In this document: in pieces, positions 53,062 through 60,623 of the stretch
How the letters are laid out: each line of letters opens with the position of its first letter
Position numbering within the stretch: the stretch's first letter is position 1
Origin: JAGMES01 sp023128035
GTDB lineage: Bacteria; Bacillota; Halanaerobiia; DY22613
Assembly (NCBI GenBank): GCA_030627905.1
Contig: DAOVRZ010000003.1
Location: forward strand, 1-64,000
DNA length: 64,000 nucleotides
Direction of reading: 5' to 3'
Made by a program: the position numbers and the translations under genes
The notes under the pieces: model-generated
The model's database searches: none
Seen by the model: only the letters and a program-made list of their open reading frames with translations
What the model was told of the DNA's origin: nothing

Positions 53062-54795
53062 TTACTTCTTAAACAAATCACGCTTTGTATAGTGTGTATG
53101 AAGTAGATGATGAGACTTTTCGCCCAATGGCTGGCCCAAATACTCTTCATATAAAGCCTTAACTGCTGGGTTTTCATGAGATTTACGAATTGCCATATCC
53201 CGATCGCCTTGATAGGTTGCTTCAATTCGCTTTTCTCTAATATCAATAGTAGTAGGAATTGGCTGACCACCACCACCAATACAACCACCAGGACAACACA
53301 TAATCTCAATGAAGTGATATGGTGAAGTACCATCTTTGATCTGATCAAGCAAAACTCTAGCATTTTTCAGACCATGAGCTATGGCAACTTTTACCTTTGT
53401 ACCATCCAAATCAATCTCTGCTTCTTTAACGCCCTCAAGACCACGAGCAAAATCGAAATCGAGATTTTCAAGCTCTTTCTTAGTCACAACTTCATAAACA
53501 GTTCTCAAAGCTGCTTCCATAACTCCACCAGTTGCACCAAAGATTAATGCAGCTCCTGTAGATATTCCAAGGGGTGCATCATATTCTTCTTCTTCCAAAC
53601 CAGTGAAATCTATTCCAGCTTGCTTAATCATCCTTGCTAGCTCTCTTGTAGTTAGAACATAATCAACATCTGGTCTACCATCTGTACCCATCTCTGGACG
53701 TCCTGCTTCAAACTTCTTAGCTGTACAAGGCATTATAGAAACACTAACGATCTTCTCAGGATCAATATTATATTTCTCAGCATAATAGGTTTTAGCAAGT
53801 GCACCAAACATCTGCTGTGGAGATTTACATGTAGACAGATGATCCAGCTCATCAGTATAGAAATACTCAATAAAGTTTATCCAGCCAGGACTACAGGAAG
53901 TAATCATAGGTAAAGTTCCACCATTTTGAATACGGTGAAGTAACTCTGTACCTTCTTCCATAATAGTTACGTCAGCAGAAAAATCAGTATCAAATACTTT
54001 ATCAAAACCAAGACCTCTTAAACCTGCAACCATTTGACCTGTATTAATACTACCTGCTTCATAACCGAACTCCTGACCAATTGCTACTCTTGTAGCAGGA
54101 GCAGTCTGAACGATAATATGCTTATCAGGATCTGCTAAAGCTTCCCAAACTTCATTAGTATATTCTTTTTCTACTAATGCTCCAGTTGGGCAAACAAGTG
54201 TACATTGACCACACTTCACACAAGCAGTATCAGCTAAACTAGTCATAAATGAAGGAGCAATTACAGTATCAAAACCACGCCCCATTGTAGCGATAGCTTC
54301 AACAGTTTGAACCTTACTACATACACTTACACAGCGACGGCAAAGGATACATTTATTAGGATCTCTAATAATCGATGAGGTTGAGTCATCAATTGGAGCT
54401 ATATTTTTCTTAGCATCAGCAAATCTAATCTCGCGAATTCCTAAATCTTCTGCAATAGCTTGTAATTCACAACTACCATTACGAATACATGTTGGACAGT
54501 TTATATCATGATCAGAAAGCAATAACTCAACTTGTAATTTCCGTGCCCTACGCACCTTTGGAGTATTTGTCCATACTTTCATTCCTTCAGTAACAGGAGT
54601 TACACAAGAAGCAGACAGAGTACGTCCACCTTCTACTTCTACTAAGCATACCCGACAAGCTCCAATTTCATTAATTCCTTCTAAGTAACAAAGTGTTGGA
54701 ATCTTCTTTCCAACTTTTTCAGCAGCTTTAAGAATAGTTGAACCTTCTGGAACCTGTACTTGTTTTCCATCAATATATAAGTTGATCAAATTCAC
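53062..54795 (-). CDS. hydA: [FeFe] hydrogenase catalytic subunit
   Basis: A 577-residue M3-type HydA that makes H2 from electrons of ferredoxin and NADH. Domains: [2Fe-2S] ferredoxin (about 1-75, CYLEGINEIGACRVC), His-ligated 4Fe-4S (HDINCPTCIRNGSC, about 95), two 4Fe-4S clusters (CILCRRCVSVC and CVKCGQCTLVC, about 145-205) and the H-cluster domain. The three H-cluster motifs read TSCSPGW, MPCTAKKFEA and MCCPGGCIGGGGQP, so it should be active. Last gene of a four-gene operon with subunits like those of bifurcating hydrogenases. GTG start after GAGGGG. Confidence 0.96.
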   Translation of the reverse strand: MNLINLYIDGKQVQVPEGSTILKAAEKVGKKIPTLCYLEGINEIGACRVCLVEVEGGRTLSASCVTPVTEGMKVWTNTPKVRRARKLQVELLLSDHDINCPTCIRNGSCELQAIAEDLGIREIRFADAKKNIAPIDDSTSSIIRDPNKCILCRRCVSVCSKVQTVEAIATMGRGFDTVIAPSFMTSLADTACVKCGQCTLVCPTGALVEKEYTNEVWEALADPDKHIIVQTAPATRVAIGQEFGYEAGSINTGQMVAGLRGLGFDKVFDTDFSADVTIMEEGTELLHRIQNGGTLPMITSCSPGWINFIEYFYTDELDHLSTCKSPQQMFGALAKTYYAEKYNIDPEKIVSVSIMPCTAKKFEAGRPEMGTDGRPDVDYVLTTRELARMIKQAGIDFTGLEEEEYDAPLGISTGAALIFGATGGVMEAALRTVYEVVTKKELENLDFDFARGLEGVKEAEIDLDGTKVKVAIAHGLKNARVLLDQIKDGTSPYHFIEIMCCPGGCIGGGGQPIPTTIDIREKRIEATYQGDRDMAIRKSHENPAVKALYEEYLGQPLGEKSHHLLHTHYTKRDLFKK

Positions 54796-54809
54796 GTTTC
54801 ACCCCTCCT

Positions 54810-57800
54810 CTACTTGTCTTTAACATCACAGCGTAAACAACGACTTGCTTCTTTTAACGCTGTTTCCTTGTTATAACCTAATTCAACTTCTGCAAATCCA
54901 CTCAATCTTTCTTCATCGTTTAGAAGAGGCATTTGAACCCGTGGACATTCTTCTTCAAGGAGAGTATAGGCAATTTCGCGTGGAATTTGATTTTCCGTTA
55001 AAATAACGCCATCTCCACCTAAATATTTATCAATAGCGATAGCTGCATCTTTACCTGCTTTTACAGCTTTAACCACTGTCGCAGGGCCAGTCACACAGTC
55101 ACCACCAGCGAAGATACCATCAACATTAGTCATAGAAGACTCATCTACTAACACATTACCCCACTTCATATCAATCGCTTCATTACCATTAAAAGTTAAA
55201 TCAACTTTTTGTCCAATAGCAGGAATGATAACATCAACATCGATCATAAAGTTAGAACCTTCTACTTCTACAGGCTTCTTACGGCCACTTCTATCAAATT
55301 CTCCACCCCGCATCTTGATACACTCAATAGCCTTTACCTTACCATCTTCGCCGTGTACCTTCACAGGATTAACCATAGTCAAAATATTAATTTTTTCATG
55401 CTCAGCCTCTTCAACCTCAATAGCGATTGCAGGCATATCTTTCTTATCTCTACGGTAAACCAAAGTCACTTCAGCAGCACCCAAACGAACACTTGAACGA
55501 GCAGCGTCAATCGCAACATTACCACCACCGACAACTACTACTTTCTTACCTTTAACGTCATGTTCAGTACCAAGACTTTGGTCACGTAAGAAATAAGTTC
55601 CAGCCATGAAGCCATCTAAATCTTCACCTTCAATGCCCATATTTCTCTCCTCATGAGCACCTACAGCGATGTAAACAGCATCAAAGTCCTTCTTCAAATC
55701 TTCTACGCTAATATCTTTACCGATATATGTATTAGTTACCATCTTTACGCCCATCTCTTTGATCACATTGATCTCTTCGTTCAACAATTCTTTTGGCAGA
55801 CGGTACTCTGGAATACCAACTGTAAGCATACCACCCAATACAGGTAATGCCTCATAAATTGTTACATCATAGCCTTTGCGAGCTAGATAGAAAGCACTGG
55901 TCAAGCCAGCAGGACCAGAACCTACAACAGCAACTTTTTTACCGTTGGGAGCTTTAACTTCAGGAACTGGCAATTTGCCCTCATTTTCACGTACATAATC
56001 TGTAACATATCGCTTCAGAGAACGAATTGCGATCGCCTCATCCATTTTACTACGGTTACATTTACTTTGACATGGATGGTCGCAAACTCTACCACAAGTT
56101 AATAGTAATGGATTCTCTTCACGGATTGACTCATAAGCTTCACGATATTTTTCACGTCTGATCAGATCTATATAGATAGGAATATCTACATTGGCTGGAC
56201 AGACATTTTGACATGGTGAATTAAAGAGAGTCGCACAAACTGAAGCCTCACAATAATGATCTTTGATATGAGCTTCATATTCATGTCTAAAATATTTAAT
56301 AGTGCTCAATACTGGATTTGGAGCAGATTGTCCCAAACCACAAAGAGCAGATAACTTAATATCTTCACTCAGTTCGATCAAAAGATCGATATCTTCCATT
56401 TTACCTTTACCTTTTGTGATCCGATCAAGGATCTCTAACATCCGAATTACACCGATCCGGCAAGCTGTACACTTACCGCAAGACTCGTCTTTAACAAATT
56501 CTAAGAAGAATTTTGCTAAGTCAACCATACAAGTGTCTTCATCCATTACGATAAGACCACCAGAACCCATCATAGTTCCTAATTCAATTAAGGAATCATA
56601 ATCAATTGAAACATTCAGATGTTCTACTGGAATACATCCACCAGAAGGTCCACCAGTTTGAGCAGCCTTAAATGTCTTGCCATTTGGAATACCGCCACCT
56701 ATATCAAAAATAACTTCTCCTAATCTTGTACCCATAGGAACTTCTACAAGACCATTAATATTGATCTTACCAGCCAAAGCAAATACTTTAGTTCCAGGAC
56801 TCTTTTCAGTACCAATCTCTCTAAACCATTCCCAACCATTGCGAACGATCATACCTAGATTTGCTAGAGTCTCTACGTTATTAATGATAGTTGGTTTTTG
56901 CCAGAGACCAGAAATTGCAGGGAATGGTGGCTTTGGACGAGGCTCACCACGTTTACCTTCAATAGAATTTAAGAGAGCTGTCTCTTCACCACAAACAAAT
57001 GCTCCAGCGCCCAAACGTACCTCTAGATCAAAATCAAAACCACTATCAAAGATATTTTCACCTAAGATACCTTCAGCACGAGCATCTACTATCGCTTTCT
57101 TTAAACGTTTAACTGCCAATGGATACTCAGCACGGCAATAAATGTAACCTTTTGTAGCACCAATAGCGTAACCTGCAATAGCCATACCTTCAACCACCGC
57201 GTGAGGGTCACCTTCTAAGATACTCCGATCCATAAATGCACCTGGATCGCCTTCATCGGCATTACAAACAATATATTTCTGATCAGCAGTTTCTTTCGCT
57301 GCAAATCTCCACTTTAAACCCGTTGGGAAACCACCGCCTCCACGGCCACGTAAACCTGACTTAAAAACTTCATCAACAACCTGATCTGGAGTCATCTCAG
57401 TTAAAGCTTTACCAAAACCAAAATATACATCTCTAGCAATCGCTTCTTCCATCGATTCAGGATTTATGTGACCACAGTTATATAAAGCAATTCTCTTTTG
57501 CTTTTGGAAGAACTTTATGTCATCAGAGGTTGCAGATTTTTTTGGAGTTTCTGGCTCAGTAAAGAGCAGACGCTCCACAATTCGACCTTTGATCAAATGT
57601 TCTTCAACAATTTCAGGAATATCTTCTGGTTTTACACATGTATAGAATACACCCTCTGGATAAATTACCATATTTGGTCCAAAACGGCAAAAACCAAAAC
57701 AACCAGTGTCGACTATTTTCACTTCATCTTCAAGATTCCGTTTCTTAATCTCCTCATGAAAACATTTTCTTACTTCCTCGCTACCGGAAGCTTCACAACC

Positions 57801-57842
57801 GGTACCAGTACAAATTAATATATGATTCCGAAATAATTTCAA
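54810..57842 (-). CDS. hydB: NuoF-GltD fusion, flavin subunit of the hydrogenase
   Basis: A 1010-residue protein. Residues 1-100 form a [2Fe-2S] thioredoxin-like domain (CTGTGCEASGS, CFGFCRFGP). Residues 115-510 are NuoF/HydB with the FMN/NAD loop GRGGGGFPTGLKW (about 166) and the 4Fe-4S motif SCGKCTACR (about 454). Residues 530-1010 are GltD/NfnB-like: Cys motifs (CQNVCPANVDIP, CGRVCDHPCQSKCNR), FAD motif VAVVGSGPAGL (about 637) and a pyridine-nucleotide motif VVVVGGGNVAIDAARS. Usual HydB has about 600 residues; the extra flavin module suggests a link to a second nucleotide pool. TTG start after AGGAGGTG. Confidence 0.93.
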   Translation of the reverse strand: MKLFRNHILICTGTGCEASGSEEVRKCFHEEIKKRNLEDEVKIVDTGCFGFCRFGPNMVIYPEGVFYTCVKPEDIPEIVEEHLIKGRIVERLLFTEPETPKKSATSDDIKFFQKQKRIALYNCGHINPESMEEAIARDVYFGFGKALTEMTPDQVVDEVFKSGLRGRGGGGFPTGLKWRFAAKETADQKYIVCNADEGDPGAFMDRSILEGDPHAVVEGMAIAGYAIGATKGYIYCRAEYPLAVKRLKKAIVDARAEGILGENIFDSGFDFDLEVRLGAGAFVCGEETALLNSIEGKRGEPRPKPPFPAISGLWQKPTIINNVETLANLGMIVRNGWEWFREIGTEKSPGTKVFALAGKININGLVEVPMGTRLGEVIFDIGGGIPNGKTFKAAQTGGPSGGCIPVEHLNVSIDYDSLIELGTMMGSGGLIVMDEDTCMVDLAKFFLEFVKDESCGKCTACRIGVIRMLEILDRITKGKGKMEDIDLLIELSEDIKLSALCGLGQSAPNPVLSTIKYFRHEYEAHIKDHYCEASVCATLFNSPCQNVCPANVDIPIYIDLIRREKYREAYESIREENPLLLTCGRVCDHPCQSKCNRSKMDEAIAIRSLKRYVTDYVRENEGKLPVPEVKAPNGKKVAVVGSGPAGLTSAFYLARKGYDVTIYEALPVLGGMLTVGIPEYRLPKELLNEEINVIKEMGVKMVTNTYIGKDISVEDLKKDFDAVYIAVGAHEERNMGIEGEDLDGFMAGTYFLRDQSLGTEHDVKGKKVVVVGGGNVAIDAARSSVRLGAAEVTLVYRRDKKDMPAIAIEVEEAEHEKINILTMVNPVKVHGEDGKVKAIECIKMRGGEFDRSGRKKPVEVEGSNFMIDVDVIIPAIGQKVDLTFNGNEAIDMKWGNVLVDESSMTNVDGIFAGGDCVTGPATVVKAVKAGKDAAIAIDKYLGGDGVILTENQIPREIAYTLLEEECPRVQMPLLNDEERLSGFAEVELGYNKETALKEASRCLRCDVKDK

Positions 57843-57865
57843 ATTAGTTCACCTCCTATTTCTAA

Positions 57866-58228
57866 TTATTCTTTGATAACCCACTCGTCAACTACAACAC
57901 CATTGACAAGATGCTGGGAAACAATTTGTCTTGCTCTATTACTATCTATATTTCCATAAACAATCTCACCCTTATTAGGCTGCTTCACAATTACTAAAGG
58001 CTCTTCAACACAAAGACCAATACAACCAGTTTGGGTTACAGTTACACCCTGTACATTCCGCTTCTGTATCTCATCTAACATAGCCTGCATTACTTCACGG
58101 GCTCCAGAAGCGATTCCACAAGTTCCCATCCCAATCTCAATAATTATATTATTGGGATCCTTCTCACGAAGCTTGATATCTTCCATCACTCTATCTTTAA
58201 TTGCTTGTAAGTCTTTTAATGATTTCAT
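57866..58228 (-). CDS. hydD: [2Fe-2S] thioredoxin-like ferredoxin of the hydrogenase operon
   Basis: A 120-residue protein with the Cys pattern of NuoE-type ferredoxins: GMGTCGIASGAREV and TQTGCIGLCVEEPLVI give four ligand Cys in the C-x(about 11)-x and C-x3-C layout, less one helix. Such a subunit stands between HydC and HydB in many clostridial hydrogenase operons. It probably passes electrons or helps assembly. It starts 17 bases past hydC, with GAGGTG before the ATG. The name hydD is used by analogy. Confidence 0.82.
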   Translation of the reverse strand: MKSLKDLQAIKDRVMEDIKLREKDPNNIIIEIGMGTCGIASGAREVMQAMLDEIQKRNVQGVTVTQTGCIGLCVEEPLVIVKQPNKGEIVYGNIDSNRARQIVSQHLVNGVVVDEWVIKE

Positions 58229-58245
58229 ATTATCACCTCACTTAA

Positions 58246-58734
58246 TCAGTCAGTAATATCTTTAAGAATAGTAATGGCTTTATCTGGAGATAAAAGACCA
58301 TATACTTCACCATTTACAGTCATAACAGGACCCAATCCACAAGCTCCCAAACAACGAACTATCTCTAATGAATATAATCCATCTTCAGTAGTATCGCCAG
58401 ACTTAAGATTCAATTCTTTCTCCATTTTGTCTACAATATCAGGAGCTCCTTTTACATAACAGGCAGTTCCAAGACAAAGTGCAATATGATATTTACCCTT
58501 TGGTTTTGTAGAAAAGTGAGAATAGAAGGAAACAACACTATACACATCACTCATTGAAACATTTAATCCTTCTGCAATCTTAGCTTGCACTTCTACTGGC
58601 AGAAAACCAACAACCTCTTGTGCTTTATGTAATACTTCAATTAATGCTGATTTATCACCCCGATATTCTTCTATCAGTACATCTAACTTTGGATTAACCT
58701 CTTCCCAATTTACTGGACTTAAAACAGTTGACAT
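58246..58734 (-). CDS. hydC: NuoE-like hydrogenase subunit HydC
   Basis: A 162-residue protein of the 24-kDa subunit (NuoE) family. The four [2Fe-2S] Cys lie in CLGTACYVKGAPD and VRCLGACGLGPVM. The helical start (LIEVLHKAQEVVGFLP) is typical. It carries electrons between NADH/FMN in HydB and the HydA clusters. First gene of the operon; GGGAGG precedes the ATG. A leader of about 500 bases lies upstream. Confidence 0.94.
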   Translation of the reverse strand: MSTVLSPVNWEEVNPKLDVLIEEYRGDKSALIEVLHKAQEVVGFLPVEVQAKIAEGLNVSMSDVYSVVSFYSHFSTKPKGKYHIALCLGTACYVKGAPDIVDKMEKELNLKSGDTTEDGLYSLEIVRCLGACGLGPVMTVNGEVYGLLSPDKAITILKDITD

Positions 58735-58740
58735 GAAAAA

Positions 58741-59249
58741 TACCTCCCCTCACAATAAGTTTGTGCAAGTGTGAATTTTCACAATATTCAGATACTGATT
58801 CTTCCTCCTCCCTAAATCTATTGGTACTCAAGGGTTTACCTGAGTAATATATATTTTGCCACATCTTGCTTCATTATTTTCAATGAAATAATTCCAATAA
58901 TTGTACAAACTTTGTGGCAAAAATTCACAAACAAAAAACTCCTAGCGCAGAGATTAGTAAATCCATTACTCACAATCTCTAATGCTGGAGTTCGATAATA
59001 GCCAAAATTCCTAGAGCGAATAGCCTATGTATGTCAGTATAATTAAGTTTTAGATATCGCTGATAAATTATAGTTGATACTAAAATCACATTAAAGAATT
59101 GGTAAAATTATAAAAACTATCATCTCTATTATCAGCATAATTTCTTTTGCCTAGATTGTAATGAGTAAGGATTTTTACCCTTTAGAGTAAAACCTAATCC
59201 CTAACTCGATATTTCTACATAAATGTGTATATTATCACAAAGTACACTC
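58741..59249 (-). ncRNA. Long structured 5' leader of the hydrogenase operon
   Basis: Between the promoter at 59250-59278 and hydC lie about 510 bases without a gene but with several strong hairpins. GAGTTAGGGATT pairs with AAATCCTTACTC near 59160-59205. A hairpin at 58937-58992 (outer arms AACTCC/GGAGTT, inner AGAGATT/AATCTCT) is followed by TTTTTT, an intrinsic terminator. TTTTGCCACA (58854) pairs with TGTGGCAAAA (58913), and ACTCA with TGAGT at 58826-58845. This is the plan of a leader that can end transcription early. It does not show the T-box signature or any riboswitch core I know. Confidence 0.6.
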
Positions 59250-59278
59250 ATTGTAACATAGTGTCACAAATTAGTCAA
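59250..59278 (-). promoter_or_regulatory. Promoter of the hydrogenase operon
   Basis: TTGACT (59273-59278) and TACAAT (59250-59255) on the minus strand are 17 bases apart. TTTGTGACAC and TGTTACAA overlap the spacer as an imperfect dyad and could bind a repressor. Confidence 0.7.
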
Positions 59279-59314
59279 TAGATTTTTTATTTAAAGATTT
59301 TTTATTTTCAACAC

Positions 59315-59351
59315 TAAAAAACCTGACTCCTATCAACATAGAAGTCAGGCT
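59315..59351 (-). terminator. Terminator of the rsmD-coaD unit
   Basis: GCCTGACTTCTATG and CATAGGAGTCAGG-type arms pair on the minus strand (CCTGACTTCTA / TAGGAGTCAGG) and TTTTTT follows. It lies just past the coaD stop codon. Confidence 0.9.
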
Positions 59352-59357
59352 AACATA

Positions 59358-59867
59358 TCACTTCTCTATAAGTAATTGACTCTTCATCTCTTTTACTCTC
59401 TCAATCATCCTACTGTTAACACCAGGAGGCACCAAGCCACGGATACAGCCCCCAAATAAAGCGGCTTCCTTAACTGCAGTAGAACTCAAAAAAGCATGTT
59501 CATTACTGCTCATTAAAATTAATGTTTCAATAGAAGGATTTAATTTTTTGTTCATAGAAGCATTCTGAAATTCGCCCTCAAAATCAGATACTGCTCGAAT
59601 CCCTCGTATAATAATTCTTGCATTTTTTTGGTCAACATAATCAATTAAAAGCCCGTTAAAATGATCCACTGAAACATTGGGATAATCTTTTACTGCTTCT
59701 TTTAGCATCTCTACCCTTTCGGCAGTTGTAAACAATGGCTTTTTAAAAGGATTCATAAAAACTGCCACAATCACATGCTCAAAAATCTTACTGCTTCGTT
59801 CAATGATGTCAAGATGACCATTGGTTACAGGGTCAAAACTTCCAGGATAAATTGCAATTTGCGTCAT
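59358..59867 (-). CDS. coaD: Pantetheine-phosphate adenylyltransferase
   Basis: A 169-residue enzyme of coenzyme A synthesis that joins AMP to 4'-phosphopantetheine. YPGSFDPVTNGHLDIIERS carries the nucleotidyl-transferase T/HxGH motif (here NGH), RGIRAVSDFEGEFQ and SSNEHAFLSSTAVKE the other conserved blocks. Full length. ATG lies 17 bases after rsmD, and the pair is conserved in Firmicutes. Confidence 0.97.
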   Translation of the reverse strand: MTQIAIYPGSFDPVTNGHLDIIERSSKIFEHVIVAVFMNPFKKPLFTTAERVEMLKEAVKDYPNVSVDHFNGLLIDYVDQKNARIIIRGIRAVSDFEGEFQNASMNKKLNPSIETLILMSSNEHAFLSSTAVKEAALFGGCIRGLVPPGVNSRMIERVKEMKSQLLIEK

Positions 59868-59883
59868 TTGTTAAATCTCCTCT

Positions 59884-60426
59884 CTAATCCTTTACCCCAA
59901 CAAAGGTTAAACTAATACTACCATATGACTTACTTTTTAACACTTCCAGAAGTTCTGGAATTTGGGGTGGTAAATCTGTACTATGTTCACATATAATAAT
60001 ACCATCTTTTTTAATTAAACTGTTAGCTAAGATTAATTCAAGCACTTTTTCATACAAACCAGCTTGATAAGGTGGGTCAAGATAAATAATATCAAAGTTT
60101 TGATTAATACTAGGCAAAAGCTTTAACACATCTCCCCTAGTAACCTTAGCCTGATTTTGAAAATTAACCATATTTAAATTCTCTTTAATAATTTTCACAT
60201 GCTGAGGATCTTCTTCTATAAAAACCACTTTGTTTGCACTACGGCTTAATGCTTCTATACCAATACCCCCAAATCCTGCAAATAAATCCAGAAAATTTGC
60301 TTCAATCACATTTCCTGCAATGATATTAAATAAAGCTTCCTTAACCCGATCAGAAGTAGGTCTAGCTTTTAATCCTTTCCCACTTTTAAGTTTTCTACCT
60401 CTTGCCTCACCAGCAATAACACGCAT
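59884..60426 (-). CDS. rsmD: 16S rRNA (guanine-966-N2)-methyltransferase
   Basis: A 180-residue SAM-dependent methyltransferase. MRVIAGEARGRKLKSGKGLK and RPTSDRVKEALFNI are the usual start, LDLFAGFGGIGIEALSR the SAM loop, and IIYLDPPYQ the catalytic DPPY box. It acts on 16S rRNA during small-subunit assembly. ATG at 60426 follows a run of G (AGGGGG). The recG gene lies upstream. Confidence 0.96.
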   Translation of the reverse strand: MRVIAGEARGRKLKSGKGLKARPTSDRVKEALFNIIAGNVIEANFLDLFAGFGGIGIEALSRSANKVVFIEEDPQHVKIIKENLNMVNFQNQAKVTRGDVLKLLPSINQNFDIIYLDPPYQAGLYEKVLELILANSLIKKDGIIICEHSTDLPPQIPELLEVLKSKSYGSISLTFVGVKD

Positions 60427-60588
60427 CTATATACCCCCTAAAAAAATTCACTTATTAACGCATAATACAGTAAAAAAATCGATAAACTAGAATTAGTGAT
60501 TTTTAGTGCGTATCTTGCGCATGGGAAAGAGTTATATGGTTTTAAATCCTCCCCCATTAACTCTTCCTCCAAATCTCTCCTCTCCCTT

Positions 60589-60622
60589 ATAGAAATTGGT
60601 GATTGAATGATCACCAATTTCT
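60589..60622 (-). terminator. Hairpin after recG
   Basis: AGAAATTGGTGAT and ATCACCAATTTCT form a 13-base perfect stem with a six-base loop next to the recG stop codon. The following bases (ATAAGGG) are poor in T, so ending efficiency is uncertain. Confidence 0.7.
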
Positions 60623-60623
60623 A

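Noticed and set aside
58741..59249. T-box or a known riboswitch in the hydrogenase leader
   Set aside because: The T-box signature near the terminator is absent, and no core of a common riboswitch class is visible.
59222..59278. Rex repressor site at the hydrogenase promoter
   Set aside because: TTGTGACACTATGTTACAA resembles the Rex half-sites, but the spacing is one base too long and the halves are imperfect. TTGTGAAAATTCACA near 58772 is two bases too short.
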